Assembly: GCA_017307785.1 (NCBI GenBank)
Contig: JAFKGI010000040.1
Location: forward strand, 1 to 64,000
DNA: 64,000 nucleotides
From: Vulcanimicrobiota bacterium
GTDB taxonomy: Bacteria > Vulcanimicrobiota > Xenobia > Xenobiales > JADMJV01
Reading direction: 5' to 3'
In this document: piece after piece, positions 26,368 through 34,055 of the stretch
How the letters are laid out: each line of letters opens with the position of its first letter
How positions within the stretch are numbered: position 1 is the first letter of the stretch
The notes under the pieces: model-generated
Told to the model about the DNA's origin: nothing
What the model saw: only the letters and a program-made list of their open reading frames with translations
Database searches by the model: none
Position numbers and translations under genes: made by a program

Positions 26368-27116
26368 GGCCGGGGGCGCCGGTAGCGCCAGGCCAGCAGT
26401 TTGGCCACCCAGTTGGGAAGCAGCGCGTCCAGGGCAAAGCCCAGGGCCGTCGGCCAATGGGTGGTGCGCTCGGCCTGACCCAGATCGAGACATCGCAGGA
26501 TCTGCTCGGCCACCTGGTCGGGCGTCTGGGTGAAGCCGCGCGGGCGATAGCCGGCCCGGTCAAAGAAAGGAGTGCGCACCGAGATGGGCAGCACTTCACA
26601 GACCGTGACGCCCGTCCCCGAGGCCTCCAGTCTCAGGCTCTGGGTCAGGGCGTGCAGAGCCGCCTTACTGGCTCCGTAAGCCCCGATGAAGGGCAAGGAG
26701 CGGCGGGCGGCCGCACTGGTCAAATTGAGGATGTGTCCTCGCCTTCGAGCCTTCATGACCCTCATGGCCTGAGCGCACAGACTGGCGGCGGCAAAGAAAT
26801 TGACTTCAAACAGGCGGCGCACCACGGCCAGGTCGATCTCGGCCACCTCAGCGTGGTAGCCGACTCCGGCATTGTTGATCAAAATCTCGATCGGGCCGTG
26901 TTGTTCTTCCAGACGCTGCCAGAGACCGTCCACCTGGTCAGGTAGGGTCAGGTCGCAAAGGACGGGAACGGCGCCAGACCCGAGCTCGGAGCACGCCTGG
27001 AGAAGTTCGGGTTCGTCATAACTGAGCAACAAAACTCGCTGTCCGCGGCCGATGAGCCGGCGAGCTGTGGATAACCCGATCCCACTGGAAGCCCCAGTAA
27101 TCAGGGCGTTTGCCAA
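26364..27116 (-). CDS. Short-chain dehydrogenase/reductase
   Basis: I set the start at the TTG at 27114-27116 because GAGGTG lies 7 nt upstream and it places the Rossmann motif (ITGASSGIG) at residues 5-13; the longer frame upstream has no ribosome site. The 250-residue protein has NNAG, the catalytic Ser (LTSAA) and YGASK with Tyr-x3-Lys, so it should be an active NAD(P)-dependent oxidoreductase of the classical type. The C-terminal tail (NWVAKLLAWRYRR) is basic and may touch the membrane. Substrate unknown. Confidence 0.9.
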   Translation of the reverse strand: MANALITGASSGIGLSTARRLIGRGQRVLLLSYDEPELLQACSELGSGAVPVLCDLTLPDQVDGLWQRLEEQHGPIEILINNAGVGYHAEVAEIDLAVVRRLFEVNFFAAASLCAQAMRVMKARRRGHILNLTSAAARRSLPFIGAYGASKAALHALTQSLRLEASGTGVTVCEVLPISVRTPFFDRAGYRPRGFTQTPDQVAEQILRCLDLGQAERTTHWPTALGFALDALLPNWVAKLLAWRYRRPRP

Positions 27117-27141
27117 GGTTATGCACCTCGATTGTGGATAA
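27066..27141. promoter_or_regulatory. Two perfect DnaA-box 9-mers
   Basis: TGTGGATAA (reverse of TTATCCACA) occurs at 27066-27074, inside the SDR N-terminus, and at 27133-27141, just upstream of it, in the same orientation 67 nt apart. A short AT-rich stretch with an AAAAGTT/AACTTTT inverted repeat (27149-27166) follows. This could be a DnaA-responsive promoter or titration site; there is no dnaA or dnaN gene to support an origin. Confidence 0.5.
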
Positions 27142-27187
27142 GCTGGGGAAAAGTTGTAAAACTTTTCTGAATCTTTGGACGCCCGGT

Positions 27188-27994
27188 TTACAACGGCGAC
27201 TCCTCGGTACCCTGCTGGCATGAACGACATGTCCCACTTTTTTTTGCGCGCCCGCTGGGAATCGAAAACACGTGCCCCTCTTGGTTTTCCACGCGCAGCG
27301 TACGGGTGTGCTCATCCACCCCGACCACCCGGACCCGTCCCTGAGGAGTGTCCACCCATTCTCCCACCTGGGGCTGAGCGCGCTGCTGCAAAAAGTCATC
27401 GTATTCGTAGCGCAGGCAGCAAAGCAGGCGGCCGCAGACGCCGGTGATGGCCTCGGGCTGCATCTGCAGTCCTTGCTCTTCGGCCAGGCGCACCGACACC
27501 GAGGGAAACTCCCGCAGCCAGGCGGTGCAACAGCATTCCAGGCCACAGCGGCCCAGGGCGGCACCGTGATCCTGCACGCGACGCCTGGAGTTCAGCTGGA
27601 AGAGCTCGATCTTTTTGCGGTATTGCTGGGCCAGGGCCTTCACCAGAGGCCGAAAGTCGACTCGCTCGACGCTGTGAAAGTGGAGCACCAATAGCTCTCC
27701 GTCCAGCACCTGATAAGCGCTCTCCAGAGCAAAGCCAGGCTGCTGACGGCGCGCCCAGGCCAACACCTCGGCGGCAAACAACTTGCGCTGCTGATGCAGC
27801 CTCAGGTCTTCGACCGTGGCCGGGCGGCAGGAGGGAAAAGGCTTGTCGGCCCGCTTCTGGACTTCACGAATCCAGCCCAACTGGCGACCTCGAGGAGTCT
27901 CGGCCACCACCGGTCCGCGTGGCTCGCCCTCCAACCAGAACGGAACCAGGGGTTCGGTCCGCTGAAATTCCACGCCGACCTGATGAGCGCTCAT
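27188..27994 (-). CDS. ricT: PSP1-domain protein, RicT/YaaT-like
   Basis: The 268-residue protein contains the PSP1 domain with its cysteine clusters GRCGLECCC (about 148-156) and GVCGRLLCC (about 186-194), followed by QVGEWVDTPQGRVRV. In Bacillus, RicT with RicA and RicF binds iron-sulfur clusters and directs RNase Y; no ricA or ricF is seen here. Its ATG overlaps the holB stop (ATGA), reproducing the holB-yaaT order of Firmicutes. The C-terminal tail is polar with an extra Cys pair. Confidence 0.9.
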   Translation of the reverse strand: MSAHQVGVEFQRTEPLVPFWLEGEPRGPVVAETPRGRQLGWIREVQKRADKPFPSCRPATVEDLRLHQQRKLFAAEVLAWARRQQPGFALESAYQVLDGELLVLHFHSVERVDFRPLVKALAQQYRKKIELFQLNSRRRVQDHGAALGRCGLECCCTAWLREFPSVSVRLAEEQGLQMQPEAITGVCGRLLCCLRYEYDDFLQQRAQPQVGEWVDTPQGRVRVVGVDEHTRTLRVENQEGHVFSIPSGRAKKSGTCRSCQQGTEESPL

Positions 27995-29010
27995 TTGCGC
28001 AGCTTGAGGAACAGGTCCTGGAGCAACAAGCGCACGTTCACGTTGGCCTCCGCATACTCGTGAGACTCACGCAAGACTTCCAGCCAGTCCTGCACCCGCG
28101 TCTTCTTCTTGGCCAACTGCTCCAACTGATTCTGGCGATGACGATGGATGATGTGAGTGGCTCCGGCCTGGATCAGCAAGACGTCGCGAAAGTAGGCCTG
28201 GCTGCTGTGCAAAATCCACTCCAGCAGCGCTCGGCCCTCCAGGCCCGGCACTTTCAGTGTTTCGCATTTGGCGGCCAGCTCCAGGCAACGCCCCAGGGAA
28301 CTGCCGGGCAACTCCCCCAGAGCGTCCAGCAGTGCCTCCAGAGCTTCCCAGAGAGCCGGCTGCTCCCAAAGTTGCACGGCCTTGCCCGGACTGCCCTGAG
28401 CCAGGCCGGCGTAGCGCACGGCCGAATCCTGAGGGCAGCCTTTGGCGGCCAGCCACTCCATGAGTTCGGCGTCTTCCACCGGCCGGAACCGATGGATCCG
28501 ACAGCGGCTCTGAACGGTCGGCAGCAGCCGGGACTCTTGACTGCACACCAGGATCAGCAGATTCGAATCCGGCGGTTCTTCCAGAGTTTTGAGCAGCGCG
28601 CTCTGGGCTTCGTCGGTGAGACGCTCGGCCTCGCTGATAATGCACACCCGGGAGCGAGCCTGGTAAGGCCGCAGATAAAGGTGATGGATCAGCTCGCGAG
28701 CTTCGCCCACGCCCAGGCTCATTTTGCCCGGGGCCCGCTCCATCCAGAAAACGTCCGGGTGGGAATTCTTAAGCACCAGTCGGCAATTGGGGCAATCGCA
28801 GCTCCAGGGCTGCCCCTCGGGCGGATTCTGACAGTTGACGTAGGCGCCATACCAGGCGGCCAGCAAGCGTTTTCCCAGGCCGGCGGGACCGGAGAAGAGC
28901 AGGCTGGCAAAGCTGCCGCCGCGGGCCAATCGACGCCGCTCTTGTTGGTGGCCGATCAGGTCGTCCCAATTCCCCAGCGGCAGAGCCCGCTGGACGACAA
29001 CCTCTTCCAT
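27991..29010 (-). CDS. holB: DNA polymerase III delta' subunit
   Basis: The 339-residue clamp-loader-type protein has a P-loop GPAGLGKR (41-48) in which Arg replaces the usual Thr/Ser, a zinc module (Cys-x-Cys-Pro-x-Cys around residue 71-76), SEAERLTDEAQSALLKTLEEPP and the sensor SRC box (QSRCRIHRF). Delta' is normally ATPase-inactive, which fits the altered P-loop. It loads the beta clamp with delta and tau/gamma. It lies 3 nt after tmk and overlaps ricT, as in Firmicutes. Confidence 0.92.
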   Translation of the reverse strand: MEEVVVQRALPLGNWDDLIGHQQERRRLARGGSFASLLFSGPAGLGKRLLAAWYGAYVNCQNPPEGQPWSCDCPNCRLVLKNSHPDVFWMERAPGKMSLGVGEARELIHHLYLRPYQARSRVCIISEAERLTDEAQSALLKTLEEPPDSNLLILVCSQESRLLPTVQSRCRIHRFRPVEDAELMEWLAAKGCPQDSAVRYAGLAQGSPGKAVQLWEQPALWEALEALLDALGELPGSSLGRCLELAAKCETLKVPGLEGRALLEWILHSSQAYFRDVLLIQAGATHIIHRHRQNQLEQLAKKKTRVQDWLEVLRESHEYAEANVNVRLLLQDLFLKLRK

Positions 29011-29013
29011 TGC

Positions 29014-29709
29014 TTAGTCCAGCATGGTCCGATCGAAGGTCAGCTTGTGCGGATGGGGGATGGTGCGCGAGAACTCCCGCGTGGCGATCTGAATGACTTT
29101 CTGCTGGAGCACGTCAAAGTCGAGATGCCCGTCCAGAATGCGGAAGCGCGAAGGCTCGTCCTGAGCGATTTCCAGGAACCCCTCGCGCACGCGCTCGTGG
29201 AAACCAAAGTCCATGTTCTCGAAACGGTCCATCTGAGTCAGTGACTGCACCGAACGGGTGCGCACACGGCCCAGACCGATCTCGGGGTCGACGTCGATCA
29301 GCAGGGTCAGATCAGGCTTCACGCCCCAGGTGCACATGTCGGCCAGTTCCTCGATCTCGCGCTGGTGAACCTGACGGCCAAAGCCCTGATAGGCGCGGGT
29401 GGAGTCGAAGAATCGGTCACAGATCACGATGTTGCCTTCGCCCAGCTGAGGGCGGATGAACTGCTCCACCAGCTGGCTGCGGGAGGCCGAGAGCAAAAGC
29501 ACCTCGGTCAGGGGCGTGATTTCCTTGAATTCGGGATTGGCCAGAATGTTGCGAATCTGCTCGCCCACGGTGGTGCCGCCCGGCTCCCGGGTCAACTTGA
29601 CCGGCCAACCTTCCTTGAGCAGATGGTCGTGGAGACCCTGGGCAAGGCTGGACTTACCGGCGCCTTCGATGCCCTCGAAGGTGATAAAAAATCCTGAAGC
29701 TTGACTCAC
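29014..29709 (-). CDS. tmk: Thymidylate kinase
   Basis: The 231-residue protein has the P-loop GIEGAGKS (13-20), the DRFFDSTRAYQG substrate motif (DR box) and REPGG. It phosphorylates dTMP to dTDP. The start is GTG with GGGGAG 6 nt upstream. It is about 20 residues longer than usual at the C-terminus. It sits between the R3H-type ATPase gene (14 nt) and holB (3 nt). Confidence 0.95.
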   Translation of the reverse strand: MSQASGFFITFEGIEGAGKSSLAQGLHDHLLKEGWPVKLTREPGGTTVGEQIRNILANPEFKEITPLTEVLLLSASRSQLVEQFIRPQLGEGNIVICDRFFDSTRAYQGFGRQVHQREIEELADMCTWGVKPDLTLLIDVDPEIGLGRVRTRSVQSLTQMDRFENMDFGFHERVREGFLEIAQDEPSRFRILDGHLDFDVLQQKVIQIATREFSRTIPHPHKLTFDRTMLD

Positions 29710-29723
29710 AAAGGTCTCCCCAC

Positions 29724-31304
29724 TTACGAGTAGATTCGCACGAAGCGTTCGGGTTCGACTCCGAAACTGGACGATTTGAGTTGTTCCGCCTCAGCCCATT
29801 CGTGTTGCAGTCTGCGAATCGGGGCCGTTTGGGGAGATAAATCCACCGGTTGGCCGCCTTCCCGCACCTGCTTGATAGCCTCCTTGGCCTCTCGTTGAGC
29901 GAACTCCTCCGGGCTCAAATGCTGCAACCGGAAATACTGCTTCAGAAAGGCCTGCAGTTGCGTCACGGTGTTGGCCCGCACGATGTGCACGGGGATGTTG
30001 CGGCGGCGGAGTTCGTCAAACTTGAAGTTGCGCTTTTTGACCTGCTCTTTGAGGGTGATGACCATGTCGGCCATCTCCCAGGAACGCACCACCTGGGCCG
30101 TGACCCCCAGGCTACGAATGGCCCGCTCCAGTCGATTGCGGCTCACCGAGTAGGGGAAAATGCGCACCCCTTCGACCGGCTCGTGACCCGGTGGTTGGGG
30201 GGCCAGACGACCGTCCGCATAACGATCAAATTCATCGTCGTCGACGGTGACGCTGTGAGCACCGCCCGCATACTCCAGGAATTCCCGGTTCGAGGTCTGC
30301 AGCACTTCGACTTTGCCGGCTCCGCGGCGCAGGCGCACTTCCGGCTTGACGGCCTGGCCGCGCAACAGCAGATCGACGGTGTTGGCCACGTCCGAGTGGA
30401 TGGCGAAGGTGTCTTTGTCCTGAATTTCAATGAGCACGTCAAAACAAGGGGGCGCTTTGCGCTCCAGAATCGATTTCTGGGTGCCGCGCCGGCGAGCTTC
30501 TTCGTCCGACAGGGTGACCGACTGAATGCCTCCGATCAAGTCCGACAAGGTCGGATTGAGCATCAGGTTTTCCAGCGTATTGCCGTGAGCGGTGGCCACC
30601 AGGTTCACGCCGCGCTCGGCAATGGTGCGGGCCGCGTAAGCTTCCTGTTCGGTGCCGATCTCGTCCACCACGATGATCTCGGGCATGTGGTTCTCCACCG
30701 CCTCGATCATAATGGCGTGCTGCTCGCTGTCGTGAGGCACCTGCATGCGCCGGGCCATCCCGATACCCGGGTGAGGGACGTCTCCGTCGCCCGCAATCTC
30801 GTTGGAGGTATCCACGATGACCACTCGCTTGGCGATGTCGTCGGCCAGAACGCGAGCGACTTCGCGCAGCAACGTGGTTTTGCCCACGCCCGGCCGACCG
30901 AGCAACAGAATGCTTTTGCCCGACTCCACCACGTCGCGAATGACGTGCTCCGTGCCATAAATGGCGCGACCCACGCGGCAGGTGACGCCCACCACCTGAT
31001 TGGTGCGACTGCGGATGGCCGAGATGCGATGCAGGGTGGCCTCGATACCGGCGCGATTGTCGGGGCCGAACTGGCCCACCCGCTCGGTGACAAAGCGCAA
31101 ATCTTCCCGAGTGATCGGATCCTGGGTCAGGTAATGAAAGGTGCCCGGTAGGCGCGCCTGAGGTAGACGTCCCAGGTCCATGACCACTTCGATCAGGTTG
31201 ACCAGGTCGTCCTCAATGGCTTCCAACCCCTTACGCACCGTGCGCGGGAAGATGTCCAGCAAACGTTCCAGATTGTCCGTGATTTGTAGTGTCTGTCGTT
31301 CCAT
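29724..31304 (-). CDS. AAA ATPase with R3H-type C-terminus (SpoIIIAA/ycf45-like)
   Basis: The ATG at 31304 overlaps the decarboxylase stop (TAATG); the longer frame upstream is a shadow of that gene. The 526-residue protein has a P-loop in LLLGRPGVGKTTLL (about residue 125-140), Walker B IIVVDEIGTEQEA and the AHGNTLENL segment, as in SpoIIIAA and chloroplast ycf45 proteins. The C-terminal third includes a basic segment (LKEQVKKRNFKFDELRRR) and an R3H-like RLQHEWAEAEQL region that may bind nucleic acid. The role of the cyanobacterial and chloroplast relatives is unresolved. Confidence 0.85.
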   Translation of the reverse strand: MERQTLQITDNLERLLDIFPRTVRKGLEAIEDDLVNLIEVVMDLGRLPQARLPGTFHYLTQDPITREDLRFVTERVGQFGPDNRAGIEATLHRISAIRSRTNQVVGVTCRVGRAIYGTEHVIRDVVESGKSILLLGRPGVGKTTLLREVARVLADDIAKRVVIVDTSNEIAGDGDVPHPGIGMARRMQVPHDSEQHAIMIEAVENHMPEIIVVDEIGTEQEAYAARTIAERGVNLVATAHGNTLENLMLNPTLSDLIGGIQSVTLSDEEARRRGTQKSILERKAPPCFDVLIEIQDKDTFAIHSDVANTVDLLLRGQAVKPEVRLRRGAGKVEVLQTSNREFLEYAGGAHSVTVDDDEFDRYADGRLAPQPPGHEPVEGVRIFPYSVSRNRLERAIRSLGVTAQVVRSWEMADMVITLKEQVKKRNFKFDELRRRNIPVHIVRANTVTQLQAFLKQYFRLQHLSPEEFAQREAKEAIKQVREGGQPVDLSPQTAPIRRLQHEWAEAEQLKSSSFGVEPERFVRIYS

Positions 31305-32734
31305 TACTCTTTGACCACCCGCACCGTCTTGAGTTGAGGGTCGTAGGCACCCTGGATGGTGACTCCCGCCGCCAGCTCTGTTTGCAACTCTTCGATCAAG
31401 GCCGGGCTTGGGACCTCCCCAGGCACCAACCAGGGGATTCCCGGTGGGTAGGGACAAACCGTATCCACACAGATGCGACCGGCGGCCTTGCTCAAAGGCA
31501 CACTTTCCCATGGCGCCAGGAAGGCCTGTTTGAGCGACAGCCGAGCTTCCGGCAGGCACGGCAGGTGGGGGAGTCGCTTGGGCGAGCTCTCGGGCTTTTG
31601 GCGGGCAATCTCGGAGACTGCCCGCACGAGCCGGTCGACCTGGTCCGCCCGATGGCCCGGGGTCACCAGCGCCACCAGGTTCTGACTGTCGGACATTTCC
31701 AGCTGGATGTTGTGCTGCTGGCGCAATCTCCGATCGACCTCATAACCCCGGAAGCCGGGCACTTGAAAAACCAGACGGCTGTCGTCCCAGTCGTAAACCC
31801 CCGGACGGCGCTCCCACACCCGGACACCGGCGGCCCGCAAGCCGGTCCGGGCTCGGTCGGCCAGATCCAGCACCAGGTCCAGTAGCTGTCGGCCCTGCAA
31901 AGCCAGTTGACGGCGTGCCGTGTCCAGACTGGCCACCAGCAAGGTATTGGGACTGGTCGTCTGCAGGAGCCTGAGAACCGCTTCCAGCCGGGCCCGGTCT
32001 ACCCGCTCTCCGTTGGCGTGCAGCATGGCCGCCTGGGACATGCCGGAAACCAACTTGTGACTGCTCTGGACCACCAGGTCGGCGCCGGCCTGCACGGCCG
32101 AGCGAGGGAGGCGCTCATGAAAGACCAGATGGGCTCCCCAGGCTTCATCCACCAGAACCAGCATGCCCCTCTGGCGAGCCAGCGCGACGAGAGCGTCCAC
32201 ATCAGCGGCCGCTCCGTAGTAGCTGGGACTGGTCAAATAGAGAGCCCTGGCTTCGGGATGTCGCTCCAAGACCGGCAACACCGAGTCGGGAGTGGCCACG
32301 TGGAAGACGCCCATCTCCGGGTCGAACGGGGGTTGATAGTAAACCGGACGAGCCTCGCTCAGCAGCAATCCGCTCATGGTGGAGGAGTGCGCATTGCGTG
32401 GCACCAGCACCGCTTCCCCAGGATTGAGGGCGGCCATCAGCATGGCCTGGTTGCCGCAGGTCGAGCCGTTTACCAGGAAATAGCAACGTTCCGATTCGTA
32501 GGCCTGAGCAGCCAGGTGCTGGGCTCGCAGACAGCCGTCAAAGGGCCGGTGAATGTCGTCCATTCCCTGAACCTGGGTGATGTCGGCAGCCAACGCGGCG
32601 CTTCCCACCAGCGAGACAAATTCAGCGGGCGCTCCCGTGCCCTGCTGGTGGCCCGGCATGTGAAACGAGTGCACCTGAGCGCGCACGTAGTCAGCCAGAC
32701 TGTCGAAATAAGGAGCCGCCGACTGGGAGTCCAC
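31304..32734 (-). CDS. Orn/Lys/Arg decarboxylase family protein (SpeA/YaaO-like)
   Basis: The 476-residue fold-type I PLP enzyme has the schiff-base Lys227 in QSSHKLVSGMSQ, DEAWGAH at 196-202, and the FHMPGHQQG and DDIHRPFDG N-terminal signatures. It lacks the N-terminal wing domain of the large E. coli forms and matches the short Bacillus-type arginine/lysine decarboxylases. Product would be agmatine or cadaverine. It starts with GTG, 1 nt after the stop of the small secreted protein, and heads the tmk-holB operon as yaaO does in Bacillus. Confidence 0.9.
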   Translation of the reverse strand: MDSQSAAPYFDSLADYVRAQVHSFHMPGHQQGTGAPAEFVSLVGSAALAADITQVQGMDDIHRPFDGCLRAQHLAAQAYESERCYFLVNGSTCGNQAMLMAALNPGEAVLVPRNAHSSTMSGLLLSEARPVYYQPPFDPEMGVFHVATPDSVLPVLERHPEARALYLTSPSYYGAAADVDALVALARQRGMLVLVDEAWGAHLVFHERLPRSAVQAGADLVVQSSHKLVSGMSQAAMLHANGERVDRARLEAVLRLLQTTSPNTLLVASLDTARRQLALQGRQLLDLVLDLADRARTGLRAAGVRVWERRPGVYDWDDSRLVFQVPGFRGYEVDRRLRQQHNIQLEMSDSQNLVALVTPGHRADQVDRLVRAVSEIARQKPESSPKRLPHLPCLPEARLSLKQAFLAPWESVPLSKAAGRICVDTVCPYPPGIPWLVPGEVPSPALIEELQTELAAGVTIQGAYDPQLKTVRVVKE

Positions 32735-32735
32735 T

Positions 32736-33137
32736 TTACGGATCGATACGGAGTTGCTGGATCTTCCAGTCGCCGCCTTCTTGGAGGAAATTGACGTTCA
32801 GGGTGCCCGACTTTTTACTGAACTTGGCTTTGTAGACGAGCAGCCCCACGGTCTTGCGAAAGACCGAGCGACTCTCATCCAGGCTCCGCGATTCGTAGTT
32901 GCCAAAATCCTTTTGCGTACCGTCCACGTAGACGCTGGTGAAGGACTGCTCGGTGCCGAGCGCTGCCGAGGCTTTGGTAAAGTCCTTGAAAAAATCTTTC
33001 CAGTTCTTGGCGTTATAGGCTTCCATTGCCTGGTCGACACGAGCCTCGCACTTTTTCAACTGGGTGGCATCGGGAAGCTCCGCCCAGCCACCGGGGGAGC
33101 AGAGAAGGAGACTCAGACCTAATAAAATCCTTTTCAT
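32736..33137 (-). CDS. Small secreted protein with NTF2-like fold
   Basis: The ATG at 33137 has AAGGAGG about 8 nt upstream and starts a signal peptide (MKRILLGLSLLLCSPGGWAE). The mature ~114 residues begin with a helix (DQAMEAYNAKNWKDFFKDF) and then four beta strands ending FLQEGGDWKIQQLRIDP, the pattern of NTF2-like/DUF3887-type domains. Likely periplasmic, function unknown. It directly precedes the decarboxylase gene (1 nt), an odd partner for a cytoplasmic enzyme. Confidence 0.75.
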   Translation of the reverse strand: MKRILLGLSLLLCSPGGWAELPDATQLKKCEARVDQAMEAYNAKNWKDFFKDFTKASAALGTEQSFTSVYVDGTQKDFGNYESRSLDESRSVFRKTVGLLVYKAKFSKKSGTLNVNFLQEGGDWKIQQLRIDP

Positions 33138-33224
33138 AGCAACGCCTCCTTCACTCTTTTTGGGTTCCGCCCCGGCCAGACATACCCTTTCTGCGAAGCC
33201 CTGGAAACGAACATGAATTCGCTC

Positions 33225-33253
33225 TTGCATGCTACGAAAACCCTGTCTATACT
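33225..33253 (+). promoter_or_regulatory. Strong sigma-70-type promoter
   Basis: TTGCAT (33225-33230) and TATACT (33248-33253) are separated by 17 nt, close to the ideal housekeeping promoter. Transcription would start near 33260 and run toward the acidic repeat gene 260 nt downstream. Confidence 0.6.
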
Positions 33254-33518
33254 GGAAATGCGGCCCACTCTCGGGCCATTCCAGAGCTTCAAACTCTCCC
33301 CAGGGATCCCCATGCCCGAAATCAGTTTGAAGTCGTTGGAGTGACCGAGCAGTCCCAGTTTTCACCGACCATTTCGACTATCCGCAGCCCAGCACGCCCG
33401 GCTTCATCCGGGTAGACCCATCACGACTCGATCCAGCCTCCCCCTTACTACCCCGTGCCTGTTTCAGGCCTCGGGTTAGCGACTGCATTGCCTGTACGAA
33501 TTTCGGAGGAACAGATCC
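33254..33518 (+). other. Long untranslated leader of the acidic repeat gene
   Basis: The 265 nt contain no convincing coding frame. Two small hairpins are visible: GGCCC/GGGCC near 33262-33277 and a CCCG-TGCCTG/CAGGCC-TCGGG arm at 33452-33475 about 30 nt before the ribosome site. I could match it to no known riboswitch. It may be a leader regulator or an independent small RNA. Confidence 0.4.
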
Positions 33519-33971
33519 ATGGCGAAAAAGCGCAAAGACAAACAACAGACCAGCCCGTCCGCAGCGGAAGAAACTGCCGCCCAGCAGCCCGCCGCCGAGG
33601 AGCAAACGGCGGAAGAAACCAACGCGGAGGCACCAGCCGAAGAAGCGGCAGCCGAGGAACCACCGGTGGAAGAACCCGTTGCGGAAGAAGAAGCCGCTGA
33701 GGAAGCCGTCGCCGAGGAGCAACCGGCGGAAGAAGCCGTCGCGGAAGAAGAAGCCGTCGAGGAAGCCGTGGCCGAGGAACAACCGGCGGAAGAAGCCGTC
33801 GCGGAAGAAGAAGCCGCCGAAGAAGCGGTCGCCGAGGAACCACCGGCGGAAGAGGCCGTCGCCGAAGAGGCGTCTGCCGAGGCAGACGACGAGGACGACG
33901 AAGACGAGGACGATTATGAACCGTCTTCGAGCTCGCCTCGCGTCGAGGAGGACGAAGCCGAAGCCGCCTGA
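33519..33971 (+). CDS. Acidic Ala/Glu/Pro repeat protein, 150 aa
   Basis: GGAGGA 8 nt upstream supports the ATG. After a basic start (MAKKRKDKQQ), nearly the whole protein is Glu, Ala, Pro and Val in a 20-residue period (core EEAVAEEEAVEEAVAEEQPA), then a run of Asp/Glu, a Ser patch and a final acidic stretch. It is expected to be disordered and strongly negative. Similar acidic tails occur in nucleoid, ribosome or cell-wall associated proteins, but no function can be assigned. Its reverse strand is also open for 231 codons, a result of the repeat composition. Confidence 0.7.
   Translation: MAKKRKDKQQTSPSAAEETAAQQPAAEEQTAEETNAEAPAEEAAAEEPPVEEPVAEEEAAEEAVAEEQPAEEAVAEEEAVEEAVAEEQPAEEAVAEEEAAEEAVAEEPPAEEAVAEEASAEADDEDDEDEDDYEPSSSSPRVEEDEAEAA
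33661..33871 (+). repeat. 60 bp tandem repeat inside the acidic protein gene
   Basis: Three full copies (33661-33720, 33721-33780, 33781-33840) and about half a fourth copy of a 60 nt unit encode the 20-residue Glu/Ala/Pro period. Copies 2 and 3 are nearly identical at the DNA level; copy 1 differs at several sites. This indicates recent expansion or homogenisation. Confidence 0.9.
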
Positions 33972-33979
33972 CAATCCGT

Positions 33980-34013
33980 GCCGGCCGCCGTTCCCAGCGG
34001 AATGGCGGCCGGC
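33980..34013 (+). terminator. Long hairpin after the acidic repeat gene
   Basis: GCCGGCCGCCGTTCC pairs with GGAATGGCGGCCGGC (15 bp with one G-T) around a CAGC loop, 8 nt after the stop. No T run follows, so it is probably a factor-dependent or mRNA-stabilising 3' end. Confidence 0.55.
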
Positions 34014-34055
34014 CAACCATAAGGATTCAGGGCGACTGGTCCGGAAGCTCGAGGA

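Noticed and set aside
27066..27187. A replication origin (oriC)
   Set aside because: Only two DnaA boxes, one inside a gene, and no dnaA, dnaN or gidB nearby; the AT-rich stretch is short.
33254..33518. tRNA or other known RNA in the 33 kb leader
   Set aside because: No T-arm TTCRA motif or cloverleaf could be drawn, and no match to SRP, 6S or tmRNA sequence was recognised.
33661..33871. CRISPR array
   Set aside because: The 60 bp units are directly adjacent, in frame and coding, with no spacers or cas genes.
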